Source: Imperialibacter sp040222815 (GTDB taxonomy: Bacteria; Bacteroidota; Bacteroidia; Cytophagales; Cyclobacteriaceae). From it: 64,000 bases of DNA. Below the pieces are notes generated by a model. That model saw only the letters and a list, made by a program, of their open reading frames with translations, was not told the origin of the DNA and did not search any database. A program made the position numbers and the translations under genes. The stretch covers positions 62,001 to 126,000 of the forward strand of contig NZ_JAVKCH010000039.1 of the NCBI RefSeq assembly GCF_040222815.1, given 5' to 3'. The stretch's first letter is position 1. Each line of letters begins with the position of its first letter. Positions 9,937 to 18,170 of this stretch are shown here, piece by piece.

Positions 9937-9956
9937 GCAACTTTCTTAACAAAGTG

Positions 9957-9991
9957 AGCAGGGGCAGAGGCAGTTAGCTTCTGCCTTTGCT
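9957..9991. terminator. Possible shared hairpin between convergent genes
   Basis: A stem of about 12 pairs including G-U pairs (AGCAGGGGCAGA with TCTGCCTTTGCT) sits between the secreted protein gene and moeA. It lacks a clean T run on either strand, so it may be a weak bidirectional terminator. Confidence 0.35.
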
Positions 9992-9992
9992 A

Positions 9993-11192
9993 TTACAGAG
10001 GGTTGTAGGTAATCAGCGGCAAGCTTTCGCCCCTTTTGAAATTTTGGCGATTCGGTGGCAGTTCGAGAAATGCATTGGCATATAGCAAGTTCGCTAAGTC
10101 ACCCGATCCACCACCTGACCGTGGTTGTGCCCAAAGAACGCCTTCCGTGTCCAAATGAGTCCTTACCTGTAGGAAGTAGGTAAGAGGCGGCTCAAAGTCA
10201 AAATCTTCACTCAGTTTGGCGTGTTGCTCCGTAGGTGCAATGCCCAGACAGGCCTTCAGCCAGGGCAGGAAATACCTGTGAAAGCACATAAATGTCGAAA
10301 TAGGGTTGCCGGGAAACGCAAACACAAACTTTTTCTCTTCGATGCGGCCAAACCAGAACGGCTTGCCTGGTTTTTGTGCCACTCTGTGGAATACTTTCTG
10401 CACCTGAAGCGACTCAAGTACTTCCGGCAGGTAATCAGCCTTGCCTTTTGACACGCCACCACTCAGCAGCAACACATCATTCTGCTTCAGAATGTTTCCA
10501 AGTTGCTCCGTCAGGCTTTCTTTGTCGTCCCTGATATGGAAAACCTCAGGCTCCACACCCCATCTTTGAAGGGCGGCTGCAAGCGCCTGACTGTTGGAAG
10601 ACCGTATTTGATAGGGCTCAGGGTGATCATCTACAGCCACTAGCTCATCGCCGGTGGCAATAACAGCCACCTTTGGCAGGCAAAATACCCTGGGCACGGC
10701 TGCTCCCACCGTTGCCAGCACGGCAATTTCCGACGCACGAATGAGTGTGCCGACATCCAAAAGCTTAGTGCCTTTTTTCTGGTCTCGTCCTTCTTTGTGT
10801 ACGTTTTGACCTTCCTTTACCTGTTTACCAGACAAAGTGGCTTCTCCATTGGTTATCTCAATCTCTTCGTAGGGCACCACAGTATCACAACTGCCAGGCA
10901 GTACGGCACCGGTCATCACCTCCAAAGCTGCGTCAGGGTTTTGAAGATTTTTTGCCTCTTCACCTGCCAATTGGGTGCCTTCAAGCCGAAAGGTTCTGCG
11001 TCCATTTTCATACGCTTTGTAGGAAAATGCGATGCCGTCCATCGTTACCCGGTCGAAGGGAGGGAAATTTCTGTCTGCAAAAACCTCCATGGCCAGCACC
11101 CTGCCCGACGCCTCCTGCAGGTTCACGTGCTCTTTCTTTAACCTGAGCTGGGCCGACAAAATAAGCGAAGTAGCTTCGTTAACTGAAATCAT
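9993..11192 (-). CDS. moeA: Molybdopterin molybdenumtransferase MoeA
   Basis: MoeA inserts molybdate into adenylated molybdopterin to form the molybdenum cofactor. The 399 residues match the family. Visible are the N-terminal domain with FPPFDRVTMDGIAF (a typical DxSAMDGYA-like region), MTGAVLPGSCDTVVPYEE, the MoCF/MogA-like domain with ATGDELV, RSSNSQAL and LLSGGVSKGKADYLPEVL, and FAFPGNPISTFMCF. It lies divergent from moaC-mobA, so the three genes form one cofactor locus with a shared intergenic region of about 85 bp. Confidence 0.97.
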   Translation of the reverse strand: MISVNEATSLILSAQLRLKKEHVNLQEASGRVLAMEVFADRNFPPFDRVTMDGIAFSYKAYENGRRTFRLEGTQLAGEEAKNLQNPDAALEVMTGAVLPGSCDTVVPYEEIEITNGEATLSGKQVKEGQNVHKEGRDQKKGTKLLDVGTLIRASEIAVLATVGAAVPRVFCLPKVAVIATGDELVAVDDHPEPYQIRSSNSQALAAALQRWGVEPEVFHIRDDKESLTEQLGNILKQNDVLLLSGGVSKGKADYLPEVLESLQVQKVFHRVAQKPGKPFWFGRIEEKKFVFAFPGNPISTFMCFHRYFLPWLKACLGIAPTEQHAKLSEDFDFEPPLTYFLQVRTHLDTEGVLWAQPRSGGGSGDLANLLYANAFLELPPNRQNFKRGESLPLITYNPL

Positions 11193-11276
11193 TGGTTTGA
11201 CGTACTTAGATCAACTGTCCAACTTTATTTTTTATCTTTAGCGAGTATTCTTTAACTGAATCCCAGCTCAAAGTAA

Positions 11277-11765
11277 ATGAACATTAAAGAAAAGGAACTT
11301 AGCCATGTAAACAAAGAGGGGCAGGCAGCCATGGTGGATGTAGGCGAAAAGAAGGTGACGAAAAGAATGGCTTCTGCAAGAGCCATTGTTGTGCTTCCGC
11401 AAGAGGTGATGTCCTTGTTGAAAGATGGAGAGCTCTGGGGGAAAAAGGGGCCCGTGATTCAAACGGCCATCATTGCTGGTACCATGGGGGCTAAAAGAAC
11501 GGGGGAACTCATACCCATGTGTCATCCGTTAGGTCTGGAGAGTTGCTCATTTGACACGGAATGGAAAGGCAATGAGCTCATCATTCAGTGCACTACAAAG
11601 ATTGAGAGTAAGACAGGTGTTGAAATGGAGGCTTTGACCGGAGCGTCAGTGGCGGCACTCACGGTTTACGATATGTGCAAGGCTCTTTCGCACGACATTG
11701 TCATTAAAGAAATCAAACTACTGGAGAAGCGTGGAGGAAAAAGCGATTTCAAAAGAGAAGCATAG
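11277..11765 (+). CDS. moaC: Cyclic pyranopterin monophosphate synthase MoaC
   Basis: MoaC converts the MoaA product into cyclic pyranopterin monophosphate, the first stable step of molybdopterin synthesis. The 162-residue length is normal. Conserved features include MVDVGEKKVTKRMASARA, AGTMGAKRTGELIPMCHPL, TGVEMEALTGASVAALTVYDMCKA and the KGG-like end (EKRGGKS). It is followed after about 25 bp by mobA. moaA, moaD and moaE are not in the window. Confidence 0.97.
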   Translation: MNIKEKELSHVNKEGQAAMVDVGEKKVTKRMASARAIVVLPQEVMSLLKDGELWGKKGPVIQTAIIAGTMGAKRTGELIPMCHPLGLESCSFDTEWKGNELIIQCTTKIESKTGVEMEALTGASVAALTVYDMCKALSHDIVIKEIKLLEKRGGKSDFKREA

Positions 11766-11790
11766 CAAACATGCCAAGTTAGCCAAGCCA

Positions 11791-12903
11791 ATGGGCGGCA
11801 GCTATCACCGCCAGGAGTGGGCCATATTGGGAACACCTTGCGGAGAAATCAGGAAGCTGGTCGGCAGCCTATGCGCTGCTCTGGGTGAAAAATGGAAACT
11901 GGCTTATTTAGATGAAGACCATAAGGCTTCAGAAGAAGAGTATAAAACCTCCATGCTTAGTGGGCAGGCATATCTGGAGGCAACCAATAAAATCAACTAT
12001 TTTCGGTTCGACCACGCAACGGCACCATCACCCTTTGCGACAAAAGCTATTTTCAATCCACTCGATGCCATCTTTATCAATGGAAATCATTTCACTGCTT
12101 CCCGGCAGATCGTGGTGATTGATCCACGAAAGGATGTTGCGAAGAAGATAGACCGGCTCACCAATATCTGCCTGGTCTTAATGGCGGAAGGGCAAACAAA
12201 GATTCCCGACGAGGTACAGGCACGGATGAACCCCGGCACGCCCGTTATTTCTGTCAGCGACGCACAGAGGATCATCAACTGGGTGGCATCGCAACTCGAC
12301 CTTTCCGTGGCACCTGTCAAAGGGCTTGTATTGGCTGGAGGTAAAAGCCAGCGAATGGAGACTGACAAGGGGCTTATTTTCTATCATGGAAAGCCACAAA
12401 GAGAGTATTTGTATGATTTGATGAATGTGGTAGGCATTCAGCCTCACCTCTCTATCAGAACCGATCAGACTTACTCTGTCTCTGAGGAAGCAAATACAGT
12501 TATGGATCGTTTTTTAGGCCTTGGGCCGTATGGAGCCATTTTGTCGGCATTGATGAGCGACCCGAATGCGGCCTGGCTTACTGTGGCTTGCGATTTGCCA
12601 CTTTTGGGTAAGAGCCACATTGATCAGTTGCTACAGCGGAGAAACCCTTCAAAGGTAGCAACGGCTTTTTATAACCCCGAGACCGACTTCCCTGAGCCTC
12701 TTATCACCATTTGGGAGCCAAAGGCTTATCAGGTGCTGCTCAACTATCTATCACAAGGCTATTCCTGTCCGAGAAAGGTATTGATCAATTCAGATATTGA
12801 GTTGGTGAATGTGGCAGACCACGCATTTATGATGAACGCCAACACTCCAGACGAAAAGGACAAAGCGCTGAACCTGATTGCCGTCTCAGCCAAATTCACA
12901 TGA
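11791..12903 (+). CDS. mobA: MobA-like guanylyltransferase with extra N-terminal domain
   Basis: The C-terminal half (from LVLAGGKSQRMETDKGLIF) is a MobA-type nucleotidyltransferase, which attaches GMP to molybdopterin. ACDLPLL supports the metal-binding site. The preceding region of about 180 residues (from WAILGTPCGEIRKLVGSL) is absent from plain MobA and looks like a degenerate MobB-type domain whose P-loop has lost its GKT. I place the start at the ATG at 11791, about 25 bp after the moaC stop. A TTG start at 11698 would overlap moaC by 68 bp. The MobB relationship is an inference from position and the first strand-loop-helix. Confidence 0.82.
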   Translation: MGGSYHRQEWAILGTPCGEIRKLVGSLCAALGEKWKLAYLDEDHKASEEEYKTSMLSGQAYLEATNKINYFRFDHATAPSPFATKAIFNPLDAIFINGNHFTASRQIVVIDPRKDVAKKIDRLTNICLVLMAEGQTKIPDEVQARMNPGTPVISVSDAQRIINWVASQLDLSVAPVKGLVLAGGKSQRMETDKGLIFYHGKPQREYLYDLMNVVGIQPHLSIRTDQTYSVSEEANTVMDRFLGLGPYGAILSALMSDPNAAWLTVACDLPLLGKSHIDQLLQRRNPSKVATAFYNPETDFPEPLITIWEPKAYQVLLNYLSQGYSCPRKVLINSDIELVNVADHAFMMNANTPDEKDKALNLIAVSAKFT

Positions 12904-12996
12904 GCTGGCTAAAAAAGGGCTTTAACTGCTATTTGAGGCCCTACCTCAACTAAAATGAATATTTTTTTCTCAAAGTGAAACAATTTTAATCAATTG

Positions 12997-13010
12997 TATG
13001 TATATACATA
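12997..13010. promoter_or_regulatory. 14-bp perfect palindrome upstream of yceI
   Basis: TATGTATATACATA is self-complementary and lies about 30 bp before the YceI start codon, within an AT-rich promoter region. It could be an operator for a dimeric regulator, but simple AT-rich sequence can make such palindromes by chance. Confidence 0.25.
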
Positions 13011-13040
13011 TAAGTACAAACATTTAAATTAATATATACA

Positions 13041-13583
13041 ATGGAAACACAAACTCTGACCCAATGGAACCTTGATACTATGCATTCTGAACTTCAGTTC
13101 AAGGTGAAGCACCTGGTTATTTCAACAGTAACCGGTTCATTCAAAAACTTCAATGTGGAGGTAGCCACAGAAGGCGACGATTTTACAACTGCACAAATAA
13201 AGCTGACTGCCGATGTGAGCACAATTGATACAGGCAATGAGCAAAGAGACGGACACCTCAAAAGCGATGACTTTTTTAATGCGGAGAAATTCCCTGCGTT
13301 GACTTTCGAAAGCACTGGCATCAAAAAAGTTGATGAGGAAAGCTTCATTCTCTCAGGAAACCTTACAATCCGTGACATTACCAAGCCAGTAGACTTGAAT
13401 GTGGTGTTGGGAGGCATTGCAGTTGATCCATACGGCAATACTAAAGCAGGTTTTGAGGTAGAAGGGAAAGTGAACAGAAAGGAATTTGACCTCAAGTGGA
13501 ATGGCGTTACCGAAGCTGGTAGTGTGGTGGTAGGCGATGTTGTTAAAATCCTGGGAAATATTCAGGTAGCAAAGGCTCAGTAA
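13041..13583 (+). CDS. YceI family protein
   Basis: The 180 residues match the YceI lipocalin-like barrel that binds polyisoprenoid or fatty-amide ligands. Key features are WNLDTMHSELQFKVKHLVISTVTGSFKNF at the start, DTGNEQRDGHLKSDDFFNAEKFPALTFEST in the middle and FEVEGKVNRKEFDLKWNG near the end. There is no signal peptide, so it is the cytoplasmic version that is common in Bacteroidota. It is monocistronic and ends in a clear terminator. Its physiological ligand here is unknown. Confidence 0.95.
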   Translation: METQTLTQWNLDTMHSELQFKVKHLVISTVTGSFKNFNVEVATEGDDFTTAQIKLTADVSTIDTGNEQRDGHLKSDDFFNAEKFPALTFESTGIKKVDEESFILSGNLTIRDITKPVDLNVVLGGIAVDPYGNTKAGFEVEGKVNRKEFDLKWNGVTEAGSVVVGDVVKILGNIQVAKAQ

Positions 13584-13607
13584 GCATATTTCAACCAATC
13601 GTAGGTG

Positions 13608-13636
13608 AAAGTCTCTCATTAATGAGAGACTTTTTT
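13608..13636 (+). terminator. Intrinsic terminator after yceI
   Basis: A perfect 13-bp inverted repeat (AAAGTCTCTCATT and its complement) is followed by six T residues, about 25 bp after the yceI stop. Confidence 0.9.
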
Positions 13637-13735
13637 ATTGATTTTTACAGCGAAAGGTACTCTTTTATCGAACTGGCTGACTTTCTTTTCCCCCAGCTAA
13701 TGCCTACATTCAAATTTGAGTTAGTTATTGCTTAA

Positions 13736-14326
13736 GTGAATCGCCTGGTAAAAATTGTACTTATTTTCCCGATGGGAATAGTCCTGCTATTCCAGAGTGC
13801 TTGCCGTGACCAAGAATCACCCAAGGAAATGGGCAACCTTTGGCAGGCAATAGAAGAGGCGAAAGAGCTTAGCATTTTCGAGAACGCTATTGTTGTGGCT
13901 GGTCTCCAGCCACTTTTTGAGGAGCAAGGGCCATACACTGTTTTCGCTCCCACCAATGAGGCGATGTTGACCTTCTTTGAAGAATTTGGCTTTACAGAAG
14001 GCCTTGCCAATCTAAGCCCTCAGGATTTACAAATTGTAGTGCTGTATCATGTAGTCGATGACCGGTTATTCCTGAAGAATTTCGGCGAAGAGCTTGGCTA
14101 TCCTACGTTATTCAATGGGTTTGAAGCACTTATAGCACGATTGAATAGTGATGTGTCGATCAACGGAGTGTCAAATGTCATAGTTGGCGATTTTGAAGCT
14201 TCAAACGGTGTTCTTCATAGAGTTGATCACACCTTCTTTATAAAGGCTTCTGACGGTTCTATAGGAATTCCGGGTGCCGACGGAGGGGGCGTGGGAGGAA
14301 ATGACCCTAATCGCAGAGGCCCCTGA
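13736..14326 (+). CDS. Fasciclin-domain lipoprotein
   Basis: The start codon is GTG. The first 23 residues form a lipoprotein-like signal ending FQSAC, although the lipobox is not ideal. The rest is a single fasciclin (FAS1) domain: FENAIVVAGLQPLFEEQGPYTVFAPTNEAMLTFF, then LQIVVLYHVVDDRL and NGVLHRVDHTFF. Such proteins are cell-surface adhesion or matrix proteins. The tail is Gly-rich (GADGGGVGGNDPNRRGP). It ends almost head-to-head with the TerB-like gene, only 1 bp between stops. Confidence 0.9.
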   Translation: MNRLVKIVLIFPMGIVLLFQSACRDQESPKEMGNLWQAIEEAKELSIFENAIVVAGLQPLFEEQGPYTVFAPTNEAMLTFFEEFGFTEGLANLSPQDLQIVVLYHVVDDRLFLKNFGEELGYPTLFNGFEALIARLNSDVSINGVSNVIVGDFEASNGVLHRVDHTFFIKASDGSIGIPGADGGGVGGNDPNRRGP

Positions 14327-14327
14327 G

Positions 14328-14729
14328 TTATTTCTTGATCAGATATTTCTGAGCCAGTTGTCTCAGGAATTTTTTGCTTGTGCTGATTTCCGGGTCTGCA
14401 TAAGTAAACTGCGAAAGTTCAGCAATCACACCGGGCAAATACCCAAGTTTAAGAGCTATTTTTTCACAAAACTCGATTTCGCTGGTGAAGACTTTCCCAT
14501 CTACCTTCATTAACTGCACAATGTTCAGAAGGTAGTCGAGCCTGTCGTCTTCGTTGACACCATCCAGCGTGGGCATTGGCTTTGGGTGATCAATCAGCGT
14601 TTCTATCTGATCCTTTGACAAGCCATTGAGCGCACCTATGTAATGAATCAGTTTTGACTCAGACGGGGCTACGTATTTATCTACCCTCGATAAATGAACC
14701 AAAACACTTAGTTGATCGACAACATCCAT
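14328..14729 (-). CDS. TerB-like (tellurite-resistance type) protein
   Basis: A 133-residue all-helical protein with the TerB/DjlA-like pattern of acidic residues. LSRVDKYVAPSESKLIHYIG and LMKVDGKVFTSEIEFCEKIALKLG are the two repeated helical metal-binding-like motifs. TerB-like proteins in Bacteroidota are common and not usually tied to tellurite. Their role is unclear. A textbook promoter sits directly in front of it, so close that the transcript would have almost no leader. Confidence 0.75.
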   Translation of the reverse strand: MDVVDQLSVLVHLSRVDKYVAPSESKLIHYIGALNGLSKDQIETLIDHPKPMPTLDGVNEDDRLDYLLNIVQLMKVDGKVFTSEIEFCEKIALKLGYLPGVIAELSQFTYADPEISTSKKFLRQLAQKYLIKK

Positions 14730-14733
14730 AAAG

Positions 14734-14764
14734 CAAAGTTAAAAGTATCTATACTCAGGCCAAA
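14734..14764 (-). promoter_or_regulatory. Bacteroidota-type promoter for the TerB-like gene
   Basis: On the minus strand TTTG (14764-14761) is separated by 19 bp from TAACTTTG (14741-14734), a full match to the Bacteroidota -33/-7 pattern. The expected start of transcription falls on or next to the annotated ATG at 14729, so the mRNA would be leaderless or nearly so. Confidence 0.6.
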
Positions 14765-14989
14765 ATGATAAAAAAGTAAAGCTATTTGGTTAGGTTGGAT
14801 CAAATTAAAATTACAACTAATTCTTGATTTTCTACCTTTTTGCCTGCAAAAAAATGCAAACGGCAAAACCTCATGGGATGGCGAGTGATGCTCAACACTC
14901 ATTTCGCCAAAAAGAGTGAAAACTCATGCAAATAGCTTTCTTCATTGCTCAGTCACAAGAAAGATTTATTCAAAAAATTCCCGGATGTC

Positions 14990-15020
14990 TTGCGGCGTAA
15001 TTCTTCGGCTGCTACATTAG
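14990..15020 (+). promoter_or_regulatory. Candidate promoter of the trp leader and operon
   Basis: TTG (14990-14992), a 20-bp spacer and TACATTAG (15013-15020, one mismatch to TAnnTTTG) precede the leader peptide gene. The leader ATG lies 8 bp after the -7 box. The same distance separates a similar -7 box from the phhA leader. The match is imperfect. Confidence 0.35.
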
Positions 15021-15028
15021 CGTCCGTT

Positions 15029-15088
15029 ATGACAAAAGCAAGCACTCATATGATCTGGTGGTGGCACAATTCGACATTCGAATCGTGA
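15029..15088 (+). CDS. trpL: trp operon leader peptide (19 aa, three consecutive Trp)
   Basis: This short frame starts ATG at 15029, stops TGA at 15086-15088, and contains three adjacent Trp codons TGG (15056-15064, codons 10-12) in the context HMIWWWHNS. Trp is rare, so a WWW run in a tiny frame directly before a terminator and trpE is very unlikely by chance. The stop codon overlaps the antiterminator segment, so a ribosome finishing the peptide would mask it and allow termination, while a ribosome stalled at the Trp codons would leave it free. This is the classical design of ribosome-mediated attenuation. Confidence 0.9.
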   Translation: MTKASTHMIWWWHNSTFES

Positions 15089-15129
15089 ACCGGTAGATTT
15101 TATGATCTTGAAAAAAGGGCCTGTTCACG
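15084..15129 (+). promoter_or_regulatory. trp attenuator: antiterminator pairing region
   Basis: CGTGAACCGG (15084-15093) can pair with CCTGTTCACG (15120-15129) at 9 of 10 positions, and this pairing would destroy the terminator stem. Between them a small hairpin AGAT/ATCT (15095-15098 with 15105-15108) could bring the two partners together. An earlier hairpin (15065-15087, CAC..ATTCG with CGAAT.GTG) could act as the pause structure. Confidence 0.8.
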
Positions 15130-15142
15130 CAGGCCCTTTTTT
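15117..15142 (+). terminator. trp attenuator terminator
   Basis: The stem GGGCCTG (15117-15123) and CAGGCCC (15130-15136) with a 6-base loop is followed by six T residues and preceded by six A residues. It ends 8 bp before the trpE start codon, so readthrough must be regulated for the operon to be expressed. Confidence 0.92.
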
Positions 15143-15150
15143 GTTGCACC

Positions 15151-16569
15151 ATGAACCAAATTTTTATGTATCACATCAGGCAAACATCCAAAAAATTGCT
15201 GGCAGATACCCACACTCCAGTGAGTATTTACCTCAGACTGAGAGACAAGTATCCGAATACGTTTCTGCTTGAAAGTTCTGATTATCATGGACAGGAAAAC
15301 AGTATGTCATTTATTTGCTGTCAACCAATGGCCTCCATGACGCTAAGAGGCAGGGAATTTTCATCCGAATTTCCCGACAACAGCGTGGAGAACCATTCGT
15401 TAGGCGACGCCGGTAAACTTACCGAATTGATGAGTGCCTTCATGGGCAAGTTTGATATTAAAGAAGAGGCGGGTGTTAAGTTTTCTGTAGCAGGTCTGTT
15501 TGGCTACCTGGCCTATGATGCTGTACAACGGTTTGAGGACATTAAGTTTGACTCATCCAAAAAGGATCAATTCCATATTCCTGATATGCACTATTCGCTT
15601 TTCAGGTATGTGATTGCTATTGACCATTTTAAGAATGACCTGTTTATCGTCGAAAATCAAATCGACGGTCAGGCCTCCAACATCGATGAAATGGTGAGCC
15701 TGATCACTAGTCGCAATGTGCCTACTTTTCATTTTAGCATAAAGAACGGAGAGGAATCGAACTTTACAGATGCGGAGTTTTTGGAGATTGTGAAAAAAGG
15801 AATACATCATTGCCAGGTGGGTGATGTGTTTCAAATCGTGCTTTCCCGCAGGTTTCAGTCTTCCTTCGAAGGCGATGAATTTCAGGTGTATCGTGCCCTC
15901 CGCTCCATTAATCCTTCTCCTTATTTATTCTATTTTGACTACGGAAATTTCAAAATTTTCGGCTCCTCGCCTGAGGCGCAGATAGTGATAAAAAACGGTG
16001 AAGCCACTATTTACCCTATAGCGGGCACTTTCCGAAGAACAGGCAATGACCAGTCGGATGCTGAGCTGGCCAAGAAGCTTTATGAAGACCCTAAAGAGGA
16101 CTCAGAGCATGTGATGTTGGTGGATTTGGCAAGGAACGATCTGAGCAAAAGCAGCGATGCTGTGAAGGTGGAAACCTACAAGGAGATTCAGTACTATTCG
16201 CATGTGATTCACCTGGTTTCGAAGGTGTCGGGTAAGTTGAAAAAAGGTACTTCTCCACTGGAAATGGTGGGCAGCACTTTTCCGGCAGGCACCTTGTCGG
16301 GCGCACCAAAGCACATGGCCATGCAGTTGATTGATAAGTACGAGGCGGTTAAAAGAGGCTACTATGGTGGGGCCATCGGCTACCTTGGCCTGAATGGTGA
16401 TTTCAATCACGCCATTATGATAAGATCGTTTCTTGCGCAGAACAATACGCTGTTCTACCAGGCAGGAGCTGGCATTGTGGCGAAGTCGAATCCGGAAAGT
16501 GAAGTGCAGGAAGTGTATAATAAATTGGCGGCTTTAAAATCGGCGCTTGAGCTGGCGCAGGAAATATGA
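15151..16569 (+). CDS. trpE: Anthranilate synthase component I
   Basis: TrpE converts chorismate to anthranilate with ammonia supplied by TrpG. The 472-residue length is normal. The chorismate-binding core is visible: GDVFQIVLSRRF, SPSPYLFYFDYG-like (NPSPYLFYFDYG), GSSPEAQI, PIAGTFRR, EHVMLVDLARNDL, TFPAGTLSGAPKHMAMQLID and GGAIGYLGLNG. An N-terminal segment of the LLESSDYHGQENSMSFI type carries the feedback-site region for tryptophan. It is the first structural gene after the attenuator and overlaps trpG by 4 bp. An in-frame ATG at 15166 is an alternative start. Confidence 0.97.
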   Translation: MNQIFMYHIRQTSKKLLADTHTPVSIYLRLRDKYPNTFLLESSDYHGQENSMSFICCQPMASMTLRGREFSSEFPDNSVENHSLGDAGKLTELMSAFMGKFDIKEEAGVKFSVAGLFGYLAYDAVQRFEDIKFDSSKKDQFHIPDMHYSLFRYVIAIDHFKNDLFIVENQIDGQASNIDEMVSLITSRNVPTFHFSIKNGEESNFTDAEFLEIVKKGIHHCQVGDVFQIVLSRRFQSSFEGDEFQVYRALRSINPSPYLFYFDYGNFKIFGSSPEAQIVIKNGEATIYPIAGTFRRTGNDQSDAELAKKLYEDPKEDSEHVMLVDLARNDLSKSSDAVKVETYKEIQYYSHVIHLVSKVSGKLKKGTSPLEMVGSTFPAGTLSGAPKHMAMQLIDKYEAVKRGYYGGAIGYLGLNGDFNHAIMIRSFLAQNNTLFYQAGAGIVAKSNPESEVQEVYNKLAALKSALELAQEI

Positions 16570-17141
16570 AGATTCTTGTATTAGATAATTACGATTCATT
16601 CACCTATAACCTGGTTCACATACTAGTGGAACTTGGGTATGGCGACACTACCGATGTGTTCAGAAATGACAAAATTGGCCTGGAAGAGGTAGGGCGATAT
16701 GATAAGATACTGCTATCGCCTGGCCCTGGCCTTCCAAAGGATGCTGGCATTATGCCCGAGCTTTTGAAGAAGTATTCACCTACCAAAAGTATTCTCGGCG
16801 TTTGTTTGGGTCACCAGGCCATAGGTGAGACCTTCGGAGGGGAGCTGTTCAACATGCCTGTTGTGCTGCACGGGGTAGCTAACGACACCATCAGAACTGG
16901 TGTAGAAGATGCGCTGTTCGAAGGCTTGCCTGATAGTTTTAGGGTGTGCCGGTACCATTCATGGTCGGTGGTGGCTAAGAACCTCCCGGGGGACTTGCTG
17001 GTGACGTCAAAAGATGCAGAAGGAAACATTATGTCGATGCGGCACAAACAGTATAGCGTCAGAGGCGTGCAGTTTCACCCTGAGTCTATTCTGACCGAGC
17101 ATGGCAAACAAATGATTAATAACTGGGTAACAAAATGTTAG
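16566..17141 (+). CDS. trpG: Anthranilate synthase component II (glutamine amidotransferase)
   Basis: TrpG releases ammonia from glutamine for TrpE. The 191 residues show NYDSFTYNLVHIL, LSPGPGLPKDAG, the catalytic Cys in GVCLGHQAIGE, and the His-Glu pair in VQFHPESILTEHG. It overlaps trpE (ATGA), consistent with coupled translation of the two subunits. No phosphoribosyltransferase is fused to it. trpD is separate, 4 bp downstream. Confidence 0.97.
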   Translation: MKILVLDNYDSFTYNLVHILVELGYGDTTDVFRNDKIGLEEVGRYDKILLSPGPGLPKDAGIMPELLKKYSPTKSILGVCLGHQAIGETFGGELFNMPVVLHGVANDTIRTGVEDALFEGLPDSFRVCRYHSWSVVAKNLPGDLLVTSKDAEGNIMSMRHKQYSVRGVQFHPESILTEHGKQMINNWVTKC

Positions 17142-17145
17142 TGCA

Positions 17146-18159
17146 ATGAAGGAAGTACTGAACGAACTATTCGAGTATAAATCGCTGACAAAGGAGCGGG
17201 CCAGGGAAATACTGGTGAACCTTGCTAAGGGGGAATACAACCCATCGCAAATGGCTGCGTTTCTCACAGTCTTTATGATGCGGTCGATTACCGTAGAAGA
17301 ACTTGAGGGGTTCCGTGATGCCATGCTGGATTTATGCGTTGCGCTCGACCTTAAAAAATACGACGCCATTGACCTGTGCGGAACAGGCGGCGATGGCAAA
17401 GACACTTTTAATATTTCTACCCTGGCGTCTTTTGTAGTGGCTGGGGCCGGACAAAATGTGGCCAAGCATGGTAACAATGGTGTTTCGTCCATTTGCGGCT
17501 CGTCGAATCTGCTGGCCTATTTTGGCTACGAATTCACCAACGACAAGGACAAGATTGAGAAGAGTATTGCCGAAAGTGGCATCTGTTTTTTGCATGCGCC
17601 GCTCTTTCATCCGGCCATGAAGAACATAGCGCCTATCAGGAAGGAGCTGGGCGTGAAAACCTTCTTCAACATGCTCGGCCCCATGGTAAATCCGGCTTTC
17701 CCCGACAAGCAGCTTGTCGGTGTTTTTAGCCTGGAATTGGCTCGGCTTTACGGCTACCTCTATCAGCGGTCGGGTAAGGAGTTTGTCATCCTTCATTCTC
17801 TGGATGGATACGACGAAGTGTCGCTCACCGGAGGGTTTAAAATGATTACCAATCAGGGGGAGAAGGTGCTGTACCCGGGAGACCTGGGTTTGTCGACCGT
17901 GAAGGCAATTGAACTAAAGGGTGGCGAGACAATTGACGAGTCGGCGGCTATCTTTTTGAAAGTGATCAAAGGGGAGGGAACCAGAGCCCAGACAGAGGCC
18001 GTTTTGGCCAATGCCGGGCTGGCACTTTACGTAGGTAAGCAGCTAAGTTCTGTGAAGGAGGGAGTGCAAATGGCCAAAGAATCTCTTGAATCTGGCAGGG
18101 CTTTCCAAACATTCAGAAACTTAGTTGGCGATTCAAAGATATCTGTAAGTATTTCATAA
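17146..18159 (+). CDS. trpD: Anthranilate phosphoribosyltransferase
   Basis: TrpD joins anthranilate to PRPP to give phosphoribosylanthranilate. The 337 residues contain the PRPP-binding motif DLCGTGGDGKDTFNIST, the anthranilate-site motif AKHGNNGVSSICGSSNLL, and FHPAMKNIAPIRKELGVKTFFNMLGPMVNP. Length and motifs fit. It is the third gene of the operon. Confidence 0.97.
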   Translation: MKEVLNELFEYKSLTKERAREILVNLAKGEYNPSQMAAFLTVFMMRSITVEELEGFRDAMLDLCVALDLKKYDAIDLCGTGGDGKDTFNISTLASFVVAGAGQNVAKHGNNGVSSICGSSNLLAYFGYEFTNDKDKIEKSIAESGICFLHAPLFHPAMKNIAPIRKELGVKTFFNMLGPMVNPAFPDKQLVGVFSLELARLYGYLYQRSGKEFVILHSLDGYDEVSLTGGFKMITNQGEKVLYPGDLGLSTVKAIELKGGETIDESAAIFLKVIKGEGTRAQTEAVLANAGLALYVGKQLSSVKEGVQMAKESLESGRAFQTFRNLVGDSKISVSIS

Positions 18160-18170
18160 TTTTGTAAGCA

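Noticed and set aside
11698..11790. TTG start for mobA inside moaC
   Set aside because: It would overlap moaC by 68 bp and add a Lys/Ser-rich stretch of low complexity. The ATG at 11791 fits better.
14328..14729. Excinuclease UvrB-like label sometimes given to such proteins
   Set aside because: The sequence is a TerB-like helical protein with no helicase or UvrB motif.
15151..15288. Second leader frame at the start of trpE
   Set aside because: The reading frame is the true trpE N-terminus and the opposite-strand frame overlaps it without coding features.
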